Shown: one piece after another, positions 21,461-32,194 of the stretch
Layout of the letters: the number at the start of each line of letters is the position of its first letter
Position numbering within the stretch: position 1 is the stretch's first letter
NCBI GenBank assembly: GCA_015499995.1
Contig: JADNRV010000197.1
Location: 1-64,000 of the forward strand
From: Flammula alnicola
Taxonomy: Eukaryota > Basidiomycota > Agaricomycetes > Agaricales > Strophariaceae
Reading direction: 5' to 3'
Length of the DNA stretch: 64,000 bases
Program-made: the position numbers and the translations under genes
Notes under the pieces: generated by a model
Databases searched by the model: none
What the model was told of the DNA's origin: nothing
What the model saw: the letters and a program-made list of their open reading frames with translations, nothing else

Positions 21461-23578
21461 TTAAGCTACGTTATGTGAGCGATGGGTGGGGCGACGATTT
21501 AGCCAAAAATCACGTACCTCAGCATATTTAGCCTCGATCCACGGATGGTCGAAGCGGTGTCGCCAAAACGAGCAATGGCTCGAAGAGGCCCAATGATTTT
21601 TGTGGCACGAAGGGCACCGCGCAGTGTGGGGGTAGTCCATACTGAGCGGAGTGCCTTTGGTCGGGGGCTTGGCCTCCGGATGAGGTTTGCAGCACGAGGC
21701 GGCGATGCGATGCACCTCCGCCTCATGCGGGCCAGAGCAGCGAGCGCAGATCGGCTGGCACGCTTTGCAGGAATTATTCGGGTGGCCCCACCTCCAGCAA
21801 CGAGTGCAGAGGGGGATGCCGGCGCTGACTGTGGTTGGGCGAATGAGGACCACCCTACCACGGAACATGAAGGTCTTGTTGATAAGACGCTTCGCACGTT
21901 GACCCGATTGCGAGTCGTATATTTCGAAGAAGGTGTGGGCGGTAGAGCTCGCCTTCGAGTTGCGGATGACGCGAGGGGGACCTGCGAGCATGATATCCAT
22001 GGACAGAGGGGAAGCGAGCATCGCCATCTTCACCTCCGTGCCGGTGGTAGGGACCCTGGTGATGTAGTCACTAAAGGCCGGTAAATCGAGAGCCTTAAGA
22101 TAAGACTTCGAAGTGGGGAGCCCAACCCACACGTCAAGAGTGTCGGATTTGGGGGTGATAGCATGGACGAATCCACGGATGATGTTGAGGTCGGCCTCGT
22201 TGGCCACACCAGAGGTAGCGAGAGATATACCCTCATATGCACGAGAGGCAGACAGGACCCAAAGGGTCCTGGCTGCGTCTCAGAGTCCTTTGTCGATCTT
22301 ATCGCGAAGCTCGACGAGTTTACTGTCCTTGGGGCGCTCCCCAGGGCCAGAGTATTGGATTAGGACCTGCTTGCGAGTAGGTCCAGATGAAGTAAATGAC
22401 GGGGTAGTCTTCTGCTTCTTCGCAGATGACGGCCCCATCGGATCCGATCGGAATCATTTATTGCCAGACAGTTCCGCCTGCATGGCAGGAACTCGAGGCG
22501 CGGGTGGATAGCGAGGGGGTCCACCACCAAAGGCACCAGGGCCCATGGCGGGGTCCCTCTGGGACAGCGGGTTGGCAGCAGCCATCTCAGCATAGCTAAG
22601 ACGACTGCTCTTCCAGCCAGCTGGCCGAGGAGGAAGAGGAGGCGGAGGCCTCAAGTAGGAATCTGCCGGCCTCTTGCGAGGCTGACGGGGGGCAGGAGCA
22701 CCCTTCGAAGGCGCAGCCAAAGGCTGCGACTTTGGAGGTGCCGCTGCACCAGAAGGCGCTGTGAACGCCGGTGCCCTGGCCTTGCCAGTGGACTTCCTAG
22801 TCCTGGGGGCGGGAGTCGAAGATGACATCCCAGTGTCCGTGTCAGTGTCCATAGGACCCGACCTGGAAGCACCAGGGAGGATGGAGGCCGTGGAGGCATG
22901 AATCGTCTCCTTATGGGAGGAGACCGAGGCCACAACCATCGAAGTAAGCTCGTGGACGGTGTGATTACCGTCCGCGTTGAGTGTAGTGGCTTCCCACCAC
23001 GAAGATGTGTACACCGCTGAGATAAACCCAACGATGGACAATGCGAGAGGTCGAGAGACCTCTGAACCAGCAGTATCCAAGGCCTCGCCGCCGGAACGAC
23101 GAAACCAGGACGATGCCATCCGGAGAGACTCAGAGAGTCGATGCATCACCTCGTCGTCTGTCTCCGGAGGTGCGGTGGTGCTATCGCGGGTAGAAGGGCC
23201 TGCAGGGGGGGCATCCTCCCCATACATGTCCTCGTCTTCGTCTCCAGGATTGCCCTCTTTGCCATAGGGCACCTCACTGTCGTCGTGGATAATAGAAGAC
23301 CTCAATCGAGGTCGATCGGGTCTCGGTGTAAGTTGCCTCGTCTGCTGAGGAACTGGGGATGCATACACCTGCCTCTGGGGGGAGGCAGATGCAGTGGACT
23401 GCGCTGCCTGGACAGACGCAGTGGTAGAGGGGGCCAGCCTTGCGAGGGCGGCCTGTTGAACAGCGAGTCTCTCCGCTGGGGATAAACCAGCCAGCGGATC
23501 GACGGGAGCAGGCGTGGCGGGCGATCAGGTAGATCGATCGCCACCACCTTTGGGATTCGGATTGGATTTGGGCGGCAT
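21461..23578 (-). pseudogene. LINE M1 ORF1
   Basis: Minus-strand ORF1 beginning MPPKSNPNPKGGGDRST at 23578, followed by an in-frame TGA at codon 18 that M2 also has. Beyond it the frame is open to a second TGA at about 22454 (after ELSGNK), and again, after at least one frameshift, to 21461. Features in order: Ser/Pro/Gln-rich N-terminus, acidic stretch (GNPGDEDEDMYG), RPPPPLPPRPAGW, conserved domain, then cysteine clusters CTRCWRWGHPNNSC, CARCSGPHEAEVHRIAASC and CPSCHKNHWASSSHC. The stop TAA overlaps the ORF2 ATG. The nearby GTG at 23368 is not a credible start. Confidence 0.82.
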
Positions 23579-23699
23579 TGCTTGCTAGTAACAGAGCGCC
23601 CAAGAGCGCTCGACGGTGTGAAGCTGTGGGGGACGATGTTGCTGGTTGCTGAAGTTGTTCCCACGGTCGACCGTAGTAGTTACTGGAAAAGGAGAGATG
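23579..23699 (-). promoter_or_regulatory. LINE M1 5' UTR
   Basis: 121-bp leader beginning CATCTCTCCTTTTCCAG on the minus strand. The M2 leader (24455-24575) is nearly identical, and both end exactly where foreign flanking DNA begins, so the element's 5' end is well defined. Confidence 0.6.
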
Positions 23700-23712
23700 G
23701 ATGACATCCCAG
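23700..23712 (+). repeat. Target-site duplication of LINE M1, right copy
   Basis: Exact repeat of 10422-10434 (GATGACATCCCAG); M2 ORF1 continues to its right. Confidence 0.93.
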
Positions 23713-24454
23713 TGTCCGTGTCAGTGTCCATAGGACCCGACCTGGAAGCACCAGGGAGGATAGAGGCCGTGGAGGCATGAATCGTCTCCTCATGGGGGGA
23801 GACCGAGGCCACAACCGTCGAAGTAAGTTCGTGGACGGTGCGATTACCGTCCGCGTTGAGTGTAGTGGCTTCCCACCACGAAGATGTGTACACCGCTGAG
23901 ATAAACCCAACGATGGATGATGTGAGAGGTCGAGAGACCTCCGAACCAGCAGTATCCAAGGCCTCGCCACCGGAACGACGAAACCAGGACGATGCCATCC
24001 GGAGAGACTCAGAGAGTTGATGCATCACCTCATCGTCTGTCTCCGGAGGTGCGGTGGTGCTATCGCAGGTAGAAGGGCCTGCAGGGGGGGCCTCCTCCCC
24101 ATACATGTCCTCATCTTCGTCGCCAGGATTGCCCTCTTCGCCGTAGGGCACCTCACTGTCATCGTGGATAACAGAGGACCTCGATCGAGGTCGATCGGGT
24201 CTCGGTGTGAGTTGCCTCGTCTGCTGAGGAACTGGGGATGCATACACCTGCCTCTGGGGGGAGGCAGACGCAGTGGACTGCGCTGCCTGGACAGACGCAG
24301 TAGTAGAAGGGGCCAACGATGCGAGGAAGGCCTCTTGTGCAGCACGCTTCTCCTCTGGGGTCAGACCAGACAGAGGATTAGCAGCAGGCATGGCGGGCGA
24401 TCAGGTAGATCGATCACCACCACCTTTGGGATTCGGATTGGATTTAGGCGGCAT
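23713..24454 (-). pseudogene. LINE M2 ORF1, N-terminal part
   Basis: The first ATG at 24454 opens MPPKSNPNPKGGGDRST and then TGA, as in M1. A second in-frame ATG at 24391 (MPAANPLSGLTPEEK) starts a long open frame. That makes 24391 the better start here and the first ATG a possible short upstream ORF. Content: Gln/Ser/Ala-rich segment, acidic GNPGDEDEDMYG, FRRSGGEALDTAG, then GPMDTDTDTGMSS at the M1 junction, continuing at 10434. Confidence 0.82.
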
Positions 24455-24575
24455 TGCTTGCTAGTAACGGAGCGCCCAAGAGCGCTCGACGGTGTGAAGC
24501 TGTAGGGGACGATGTTGCTGGTTGCTGGTTTTGTTCCCATGGTCGACCGTAGTAGTTACTGGAAAAGGAGAGATG

Positions 24576-25291
24576 GTTGGATGTCCAGGCAGCGGACAGT
24601 AGTTTGGTCGATCACCTGGTTAGGTGGGACGAAAGCCAGATCGATCACCGTTTTGCGCTTGGTGGGATCTCTGGGAATAAGCGTGGGCCCTGGATTGCCA
24701 AAGGCAGCCAGTTCAAGCCCAAGAATAGCAGCAGATTGCTGCAGTGAGAGAGCGCAGCCCTCCCAACCACTGTGACCTTTGTCCCAGTCCTCGGAGTGTG
24801 CGTTAAAGTTCCCGCCCATGAAAAGGAATCGGGGAAGTGCATGATTGTGGTTTTTGAGCCAGTTAATGGCCCCATGATCCGCGTCAGAGTAGACATTCAT
24901 CAAAAAGAAGGTCTCGGCACTTGTTGAGAGTGACAGGACCTGTATATCGGGGTGATCGATCACATCCCTTTATAAAAACAGACAATACCGGGCCAGCCTA
25001 TTCGAAACATAGGTCGCTCATCAGCAGTAGTGGGTGCATGGACCATTGCCAGCCAATCTGGGTGGTTCGTGCGCCAATGACATCCTTGCCCTTTCTGGTT
25101 TTAGCAGACGGGGCAGTTTTTATGTGTCTCCAGGGGGTTCCTGAATGAATATAATATCATAGATGTTGTTACAAGTAGATAGTATTACATCCAGGGACAT
25201 CCTGTCCCTGGCCACATTCCAACTCAAAACCCGCACCTCATCCAGCATTGGTTGTACTGGCATTAAGCTACATTGTGTGAGTGAGGGGTGG
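24576..25291 (-). pseudogene. LINE M3 ORF2, endonuclease N-terminal part
   Basis: The minus-strand ORF2 start is at about 25,265 in the same TAATG overlap as M1. EN motifs follow: GGNFNAHS (Asp changed to Asn compared with GGDFNAHS in M1), LGLELAAFGNPGPT, IDLAFVPPNQ. The frame is cut by M2 at 24575 within CLDIQ. The D-to-N change in a core endonuclease motif plus frameshifts near 24,980-25,040 mark it as dead. Confidence 0.8.
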
Positions 25292-25293
25292 GA
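25277..25293 (+). repeat. Target-site duplication of LINE P2, left copy
   Basis: GTGAGTGAGGGGTGGGA lies at the M3 ORF1/ORF2 junction. The right copy starts at 28592 (GTGAGTGAGGAGT) but carries an extra 11-bp tandem copy of GAGTGAGGAGT before the final GGGA. Confidence 0.7.
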
Positions 25294-28084
25294 TCCATGA
25301 AATCGCGTTGACTAATAAGTGCCCATGGGATCTAATGAACTGGATCCAGCAGTGCAAACTTCCTCCATGTGAGGCTATCCAATACAAAGGAGAGCCTTGC
25401 AATGACATGCCATCCCTATGGGATGCGCTTCACAGCACGTATAACTCGGCCTCTGACCGAGAGTTTGATGCTGATCTCCTCAACTCCATCCCCAAGATGC
25501 CTGTCCAGGAGTGGGTTTCTTTTCTGCGCTCAAACTTACAGAGGCTCTCTCTGCATGTTCGAGCTTATCCTCGCTGGGTATAGATCATATCAATTGGTCC
25601 CACCTGAAAGGGATAGTACATCATGACCAGCACTCTGTTGCAGTCATTATCTCGATTGCCAATGCCTGCATGCGTGTGGGCTACTGGCCATCAGTATTTA
25701 CGGAGTCCCTCTCGGTCATTATTCCAAAGCTGAATAAGCCCTCCTACTCTGCCCCGAAGGCATTCAGGCCCATCGTGCTTTTGAACACCCTTGGTAAACT
25801 TGTCAAGAAGATGATCTCGAATCACATCCAGTTTGATGCTGTCAATCTGGACATTTTTTATCCCAATCAGGTTGGGGGTGTTTGCCAGTGCTCCACTGAG
25901 GATGCCGGTCTATACCTTATGCACTTGGTGCGTGCTGGGTGGACCAGAGGAATGAAGACTAGCATGGTCGCCTTCGATCTCGCTCAGTTCTTCCCCTCTC
26001 TCAATCACGATGCTCTCGTGATTATTCTTCGGAAGCTTGGCTTTCCACCATTGGTGGTCAAGTTTTTTGTATCTTATTTGATAGATAGGAAAACACGGTA
26101 TACGTGGAATTCCTTTCTGTTGGACCCTCTTCAGGCAGATGTGGGGGCCGGACAAGGGTCGGCATTGTCGCTGATCCTTTCTGCCCTCTAGCTTTCACCT
26201 ATTATGCATTTGTTCGAGCAGCGTGCCGCTGGGGAAATTCCTCAGCAGGTCGGCTTGCTCTCATATGTCGATGATGGCATCTTGATCACTCAGGGTGGCT
26301 CACTTCAAGGGAATAACACTATGCTTACCATGGCATATGCTATTATATTTGACCTCTCTACGAGGTTTGCACTTGCTCTTGAGCATGACAAGTCGGAGAT
26401 TTCACTTCGACCGGTCACACGAAAAGAAAAATCCCTCCATTGACCTGGGCTATGCCCCATACACTGAAGCTACCCCCCTGAAACCCAAGCCATTCTGGCG
26501 ATACTTGGGTTTTATTTTGACCGCAAGCTGACTTTCAATGAGCATGCACGGTACTATACCACCAAGGCATTGACATCGGTTACTTCGATGAAAATGCTTG
26601 GTTCCTCCACGAGGGGTCTCCTACCCATGCAGAAGAGACTCCTTTATCGTACATGTGTACTGCCCATAGCTACCTATGGGTTTCACATGTGGTATTTCCA
26701 TGGTGCCAAGTGCAAGGCATCATGAAGCACCTTATGACCATGCAGCGTAAGGCAGCTATCTGGATCACAGGTGCATTCCGCACTTCACCTGCAGGAGGGA
26801 TCGAGGCCCTTGCGGGCCTCCTCTCCATCCCTATACTTCTGAATAGATTGCGCAATTGGGCTATGTTCCGTGTCGCCACCCTTTCAGATACTCATCCAGT
26901 CCGGTCTCTTATGGCTGGACTGTTTCTTAAACGAGCAGAACCTCATGTGAAGTCTGCAGAGTTTATGGGAATTGGCGAGTGCCCAAGGGTGCTCGGCGCT
27001 GTCATGGAGAACACATATGGTCTTCCTCTCAGGATCAAACCTATGGAGCCTTTTGCTCCTGAGGCTCGACCTGGTCATTGTCTGCTGGATCAGTTCTCTG
27101 ACTGGTTCAAGTGGACTCAATTCCCCCGATTTTCCAATGCAGCAGACCCTGATGCAGCATGGAAGATCATGCTCAACAAGCTCATTGAGAAGCTCGATGA
27201 TGAGCCTCATTCTATCTATGCTAGAGTAGATGGCAGCACGCCCCCAGGCCCGTGGCAGGTCGCTACTGGTGTTGTTATCAAACAGGAGGGTGGCCAGGTT
27301 TATTCTGGGTCCCACTCTGCTGGCAGGGCTACTAGCACTGATGCAGAGCTCTTTGCTGTCAGGATTGCCATCGTGAATGCCATTCGGTATTCCGATGTTA
27401 ATCGTGTCGTTATTTTTATGGACACCATGCATGCTGCACGACTTGCTGTTGACCCCTCTCTGCATTCCTTTCAGCACATGTCGCTGTTGGTGTGTCATCT
27501 ACTTGAGCCATGGTTTGAGAGATCTCCAAACCATAGGGTCAAATTTGTCGAATCTCCCTCCGACTTGGAGTGGGGCATCCATCAAGAGGCTCATGACCTC
27601 GTCATGGGCAGGCCTGGTGTTTACGCTGGGCTTGACTCTCTCTCTTGATTATCTTCACAAAGACAAAGACAAGTTGTCATGGAAACACTGGGCCAATGAA
27701 GTCCAGGAGCGTCCTCTTTATCTTGGGTCCCAATTTATGGACCTTAAGGACTTGAACAGCAGCGAGTCCCTCAGGCCAACACCCGTCAAAGGCGGGCCTT
27801 GGCTCCTTGTAGGCGGTCAGACCTCTCAGCTCTTTGCCCGCATGTGCCGTTTAATTACAAATCATGCTCCGATCGGCTCGTACTATGAGCGGTTCAAAAT
27901 CGATGACCCTAGGGCCCTCGGTTGCGAGTGTGGGGTTTATCCTCAGACCCGCAATCATATCTTCAAGTGCAAGAAACAGCCTTGGACTCGCCGGAAGCCG
28001 AAATTCATTTCGGAGCTGGCGACATATTTGTTGAAGCACCCTATGGCGTTCTCTTTCAAACAGCACCCCGCTGGAGTCGGATGA
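25292..28084 (+). pseudogene. LINE P2 ORF2, reverse transcriptase and RNase H, decayed
   Basis: RT motifs: VAFDLAQFFPSLNH (about 25965-26005), GAGQGSALS (about 26145), YVDDG (about 26267). RNase H: YARVDGS, TDAELFAV and IFMDTMHAA (Asp kept); terminal CECGVYPQTRNHIFKC (His/Cys kept). Frameshifts near 25,505, 26,400, 26,650 and 27,640 and a TAG at about 26,189 (in LSA-LSPIM) break the frame. Confidence 0.83.
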
Positions 28085-28591
28085 GGGACTTTGGGCGGGG
28101 GGTAATCCTGGGTGTGGGCGGGGCTGCGGCCCAAGACCTGCTGCTCACAGGTGTTTGTTCGGTGTCCGACAGGTTCCGCAAGGGGCTCAGGGTCTGGTCA
28201 TCCCAGATCTGGCTTGTCGGCCCTCGTGGGTGGCTTGTCTGAAGCATCGTTCAGGACCTGGCTTAATGGACAGCTTTGGGCCCTGCTTAGCTATGACCAC
28301 ATCAATTTTACCATTTAATCGGGCAGAGCCGGGCAGGCTCTGCTCGCATCTGGGTGACCCTCCTGTCCATCCCAAATCTTATGTGCCATATGTTGGTAGC
28401 ATTAACAATGCCAATGTTAGGCTTTCTCTTGGTGTAAGCCAAGCTTTCTGGGTGTTGAGCGGCTGCACCGTCGAGCACAATTTTTACTTTACGGACACTT
28501 AGTATACTGGCTGGGTCGTTTGTATTACATAGAGACCAGACTGTTGTTGTACACTGCTATAAAATTGTTAGATTAAAAAAAAAAAAAAAAA
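25292..28591 (+). mobile_element. 5'-truncated LINE P2
   Basis: Starts within ORF2 just after the endonuclease (IHEIALTNKCPWDLMNW) and runs to GTTAGATTAAA plus about 17 A (28575-28591). 5' truncation is usual for LINEs. It is inserted in M3 antisense, with a ~14-17-bp TSD. CpGs are fewer than in P1, so it is probably older. Confidence 0.85.
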
Positions 28592-28756
28592 GTGAGTGAG
28601 GAGTGAGTGAGGAGTGGGACCACGATTTAACCAGAAATCACGTACCTCAGCATATTTCACAGTGATCCATTCATGATCAAAGCAGTGTCGCCAGAACGAG
28701 CACTTGCTTGAAGAGTCCCAATGATCTTTGCGGCACGAAGGGCACTGCGCAGAGTG
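28592..28756 (-). pseudogene. LINE M3 ORF1, C-terminal end
   Basis: Minus-strand residues of the last zinc-knuckle region (CPSCRKDHWDSSSKC, then CSFWRHCFDHEWITVKYAEV) match M1 ORF1. The upstream part is replaced by a copia LTR fragment at 28757. Confidence 0.75.
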
Positions 28757-28965
28757 TGTTAAAGGTGGCAAGCACGAGAACGTGTGACGCAGCTGTGTGC
28801 CTAATATGAGCAATTTGAAGCAAGGGACACAGGAGCTATAGTAAGCTGAAGTCCAGAGTGAGTAACTAATTGTATTGGGCAAAATACTAACTACTTGCCT
28901 GAAGTCCAGAGTGAGTAAATAAGGACTTCTGGAAAATGTCAAAAGACTTTATATACAAAATAGAA
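28757..28965 (-). repeat. Copia LTR fragment
   Basis: 209 bp matching the 3' part (208 bp, 9455-9662 in C1 coordinates) of the 379-bp copia LTR, beginning exactly at the terminal TGTTAAAGG. It ends where LINE P3 starts. The exact LTR boundary against M3 suggests a copia inserted in M3 ORF1 and later lost its other parts. Confidence 0.75.
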
Positions 28966-30635
28966 TCGCCGCAAGGTGGTGGGTGGTCTTATGGATAATG
29001 TCAATTATTCCACTGTCCCTGTTGAGTCCACTGAGCCTTTCGCTCTGGAGGCTCAGCCAGGTTATCGACTTCTTGATCAGTATGCTGATCAGTTCAAGTG
29101 GCTTTCCAAGCCTCGCTTTAGCAGGTCTGAAGATCCTGAAGCAGCCTGGAAGCTTATTTTGGATGCATCTCTCGAGTCTCTCGAGGACGATCCAGATGCT
29201 GCATACGCTGGTGTCAATGGTTCCTGCCCTCCGGGGTGGCAGGCCACCACTAGTGTAGTTATTAAATGGCAGGGCGCTCAGGTTTATTCTGGGTGTCATG
29301 CTGCCAGAAGGGCCTCATCTACAGATGCAGAGCTCTTCGCTATTCGCGTGGCCATCTCCAATGCTGTCGGCTTTGGGAATGTTAAGCACATTACCATTTT
29401 CACTGATGCGATGCATGCTGCTTGCCTATCGGTGGACCTTTTGCCACACTCCTTTCAGAGTCAGTCTCTGATGGTATGTCGCATACTTGAACCTTGGTTT
29501 GGGTGCTCGCCTGACCACAAGGTTACTTTTATCGAGTTCCCCTCTGATATGGAGTGGGGGATTCAAGATGAAGCACATGATCTCGTGGCTGGTATGCGCA
29601 GCACCACCATCATTCCTACCACCAAACTCTCTCTCCAGTATGTCCGTGACTTTGTGGACAAATCAGCACATGCGGATTGGAAGACTCAGGTCTCCGATCA
29701 GCCTTATCTGTTGGGCTCTAATTTTATGAGCATTCAAGGGTTAAACAGGGACCCTGTCCAGCCGACTCCCACTCGCAGGGGGCCTTGGCTTGAATCTGGC
29801 AATGAGAGTGTTTCGCTCTTCACCCGCATGTGCCGTCTAATCACTAATCATGCTCCGATCAGCTCGTATTATGAGTGGTTCAAAATTGATGACCCTAGGG
29901 CCCTCAATTGTGAGTGTGGGGTTTATTCTCACACCTGCGATCATATATTCAAGTGCAAGAAACAGCCTTGGACACGCCAGAAGCCGAAACTCGTTTCAGA
30001 GCTGGTGACTTATCTGAAGGAACACCCCATGGCATTTGCCTTCTCCTGGCACCCAGCTGGAGTCAGATGAGGGACTCTGGGAGAGGGGCAATCCTGATCG
30101 TGGAGTGGGCCACGGTCAAATCTACTCGACTACCCATGATGTGTTTCCATTTGGTGGCGGCAAAGTTCTGCAAGTGCCTAGGGCCCTGGTTGTCCCAGAG
30201 CCGGTGGCGTCGACTCTCTGAGCTAGTGTTATGTGCCGCTGATGGAGGACCCAGTTCAGTGGACAGTGGTGGGGGCTTCAGCTCCTGCTTAGCTATTACA
30301 ACGTAAATTTTACCATTGAACCGGGGAGGGTCTGGCAGGCTCTCTTCGCTTTCGGGTGACCCCCCCCCTCCCATCCCAATACTCTTCTCTGCTGTTCGTG
30401 CAGTAGCATTAACAACGCCGCAATGACGGACAATCTGTAGTTGCGAGACTACTTATATTAGTTTCAGGCGGCTGCGCTGTCTTGCCCGCGCCGCGCTTGC
30501 GCGCATCGCATGCTCCCCAGGGAGCTTAATTCCTTTCTTTTTTTTCGTGTAATTACCGTTGCTCATTTGTATTAGTTAGGATCCGGACTGCTTTCGTGCC
30601 CCGGAATAAAATTGTTGATTTAAAAGAAAAAAAAA
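28966..30635 (+). mobile_element. 5'-truncated LINE P3
   Basis: Holds only the RNase H half of ORF2, the 3' UTR and a short A-rich tail (after TTGTTGATTTAAAAG). No TSD is visible: the left flank is LTR, the right flank is a minus-strand LINE fragment, so the site has been rearranged. CpG loss is marked (for example GAGTGG for GAGCGG). Confidence 0.8.
28976..30070 (+). pseudogene. LINE P3 ORF2, RNase H and C-terminal zinc cluster
   Basis: An unbroken 364-codon frame. RNase H is present, but the first acidic residue is changed (YAGVNGS where other copies have YAGVDGS). TDAELFAI and IFTDAMHAA are kept. The cysteine cluster reads CECGVYSHTCDHIFKC. Long open frame without its N-terminal domains, so non-functional as an ORF2. 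Confidence 0.82.
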
Positions 30636-31079
30636 TCTGTCAGACAAGGAGACGTGCTGGAAAACAAGACCGTGCACAGCTGCTGATGGAGTCTAATTAC
30701 GCATAATAGCTGTCTTAAGAAGAGGACCAGCCATAAACGACCGGACCGGGTGGGTGTCAGACAAGACAGAAATCCGGGCAATTGCCCTGGAGTTTAGTCG
30801 ATCCAAAAGTAGATGCATGGGCAGGAGGCCCACAAGGGCAGCACGATGGGCCTGAACGCCTTCGGGGCAGAGTAGGAGGGTTTATTTGGTTTTGGAATAA
30901 TGACCGAAAGGGACTCCTTAAATACTGATGGCCAGTAGCCCACACGCATGCAGGCATTGGCAATCGAGATGATGACCGCAACAGAATGTACTATCCCTTT
31001 CAGGTGGGACCAATTGATATGATCTGTACCCGGCGAGGATAAGCTCGAACATCCAGAGAGAGCCTCTGTAAGTTCGAGC

Positions 31080-32194
31080 GAGGTCTTTACCCTCCCTCAC
31101 CTATTCCTGGTGGACTCCGGATGGACTCCGGCGGAGTGGAGTAGTCCATGTGGAGTCCATGTGTGCTTTTTTTTGGCTGACAGCCCTGCCAAATTTTATA
31201 CTGGACTCCACCAGGAGTCCAGATGGAGTCCTGACAAACTCCGGAGACTCTATATGGAGTCCCTGGAGTCCGCTGGTTTTATAGTAGAACAGGAGTACTA
31301 GGAGTTCAGATGGAGTCCAACAGGAGTCCAGGTGGTCCAACAGGAGTCTCGTGATTTTCTTTTGGGGAAACACTAGTTATTTTTAGCAACAATGTGAAAA
31401 TTAGATACTATTACATAAAATGACATCAAAGTGACACAGTGGAACCTATTTATAATCAAGAAATTCCATATTTGGCAAATGCAAATTTCAAAAGACTCAC
31501 GTTCGGTCGAGTATTTTGCGTTTTTCTCACTGACCAAAGCACCTATTAATATAATTGTTGCATATTCAGGGTTCTGGAAGCAGGCTCTATAACCACCGTT
31601 TTTGGAAAAAAGTTCCCACGATACCTGGGACCAGCCAAATAAAGCAATATATCATGCTGATATAACCTGGTGCATGTGTATCTAGAATCTCCTTAAATTT
31701 CTGAATCTGATGGTACCCCACCTGATCCTGAATCTTGTGACTAATGTCACAAAATAAATAGATATATTACAGAAAAGGAGGTATATAGGGCGCTTTTTTG
31801 CTTGGATAGACAAGGTTCTCTGGTGTAGTGGTTAAATGGTCTGTTCTAATAGCTTTCTGAAAGCTTTGGGTTCAATTACTATTGAATGCAAACTTTTTGG
31901 TGATATTTTTTTCTGAGTTTTGTCTGAGTCCACCAGTTGAAGTTGCGTCATTTGTGGACTCCATATGGAGTCCATCTGGAGTTTATATGGAGTCCATGTG
32001 GATTCCATCAGACTCCATGTGGACTCCATATAGACTCCACCAGACTTCATGTGGAGTCCATATGGACTCCACTTCTTCATAGTGGACTCCACCAGACTCC
32101 ATGTGGAGTCCATCAGGAGTCCATCTGCACTCCGCCAATTTTATGCGGAGTCCATGGAGTCCACCAGGAATAGGTGGAGGAGGGTAAAGTACTG
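31080..32194 (-). mobile_element. hAT-type MITE, family A, copy A1
   Basis: 1,115 bp, exact 8-bp TSD GTTCGAGC (31072-31079, 32195-32202). Ends GAGGTCTTTACCCTCC and GGAGGGTAAAGTACTG. Subterminal regions are built from TGGAGTCC / GGACTCCA units in both directions. The AT-rich core carries a tRNA-like segment. There is no transposase ORF; the reading frames here only reflect the repeat units. Confidence 0.87.
31814..31886 (+). ncRNA. tRNA-like segment inside MITE A1
   Basis: Box A-like TGGTGTAGTGG (31821-31831) and box B-like GGGTTCAATTA (31868-31878) spaced as in a tRNA. A 3' T-run follows at about 31,893. Equivalent segments occur in A2, A4 and A5. The T arm pairs poorly, so I would not call it a tRNA gene. 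Confidence 0.5.

Larger units (their letters stand above)
11002..21461 (-). pseudogene. LINE M1 ORF2, in three pieces
   Basis: Pieces in reading order: 21461-21221 (endonuclease start, MPVQPMLDEVWVLSWN, QEPPW), 16723-13655 (rest of endonuclease, reverse transcriptase, start of RNase H) and 11567-11002 (end of RNase H and CCHC cluster CECGVHPQTRDHIFKC). Motifs seen: GGDFNAHS, LKSDHI, FDLAQFFPSLNH, GQGSALSPVLSA, YVDDGT, YAGVDGS, TDAELFAI, IFTDAMHAA. Defects: a Trp codon changed to TGA (15865-15867, in NKRP-DLMN), a TGA at 14592-14594 (in VVSM-MLGSS, Arg expected), and a frameshift near 15,710. The start overlaps the ORF1 stop as TAATG. Both stops fit C-to-T (or G-to-A) changes. Confidence 0.88.
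10435..23699 (-). mobile_element. Full-length LINE M1, interrupted by S1 and S2
   Basis: M1 reads from its 5' end at 23699 (CATCTCTCCTTTTCCAG on the minus strand) to a 20-base T-tract at 10435-10454. Without S1 (11568-13654), S2 (16724-21220) and their duplicated target bases it is about 6.7 kb, the size of P1. A perfect 13-bp TSD brackets it inside ORF1 of M2. It is the best-preserved ORF2 of the window (two nonsense codons and one frameshift seen in the main body), so it probably moved later than M3/M4. S1 and S2 are both inserted antisense to it. Confidence 0.9.
1..24575 (-). mobile_element. LINE M2 (interrupted by M1, C1/P1; 3' end outside the window)
   Basis: The M2 5' end is at 24575, where its CATCTCTCC leader meets ORF2 sequence of M3. 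The pieces are leader and ORF1 start (23700-24575), ORF1 centre (9834-10434), and an ORF2 fragment at 1-920 that I assign to it by order and orientation. M1 lies in its ORF1, as does copia C1, which itself contains P1. The ORF1 end and ORF2 endonuclease are missing. The 3' TSD should lie left of position 1. Confidence 0.7.

Noticed and set aside
23368..23370. GTG at 23368 as ORF1 start of M1
   Set aside because: Eukaryotic LINE ORFs start at ATG; upstream sequence is open and homologous to M2 in the same frame.
31080..32194. Repeat-unit peptides (MDSTWSLVEST-like) as genes in A-family MITEs
   Set aside because: They are translations of GGACTCC arrays in several frames and both strands, with no start context or domain.
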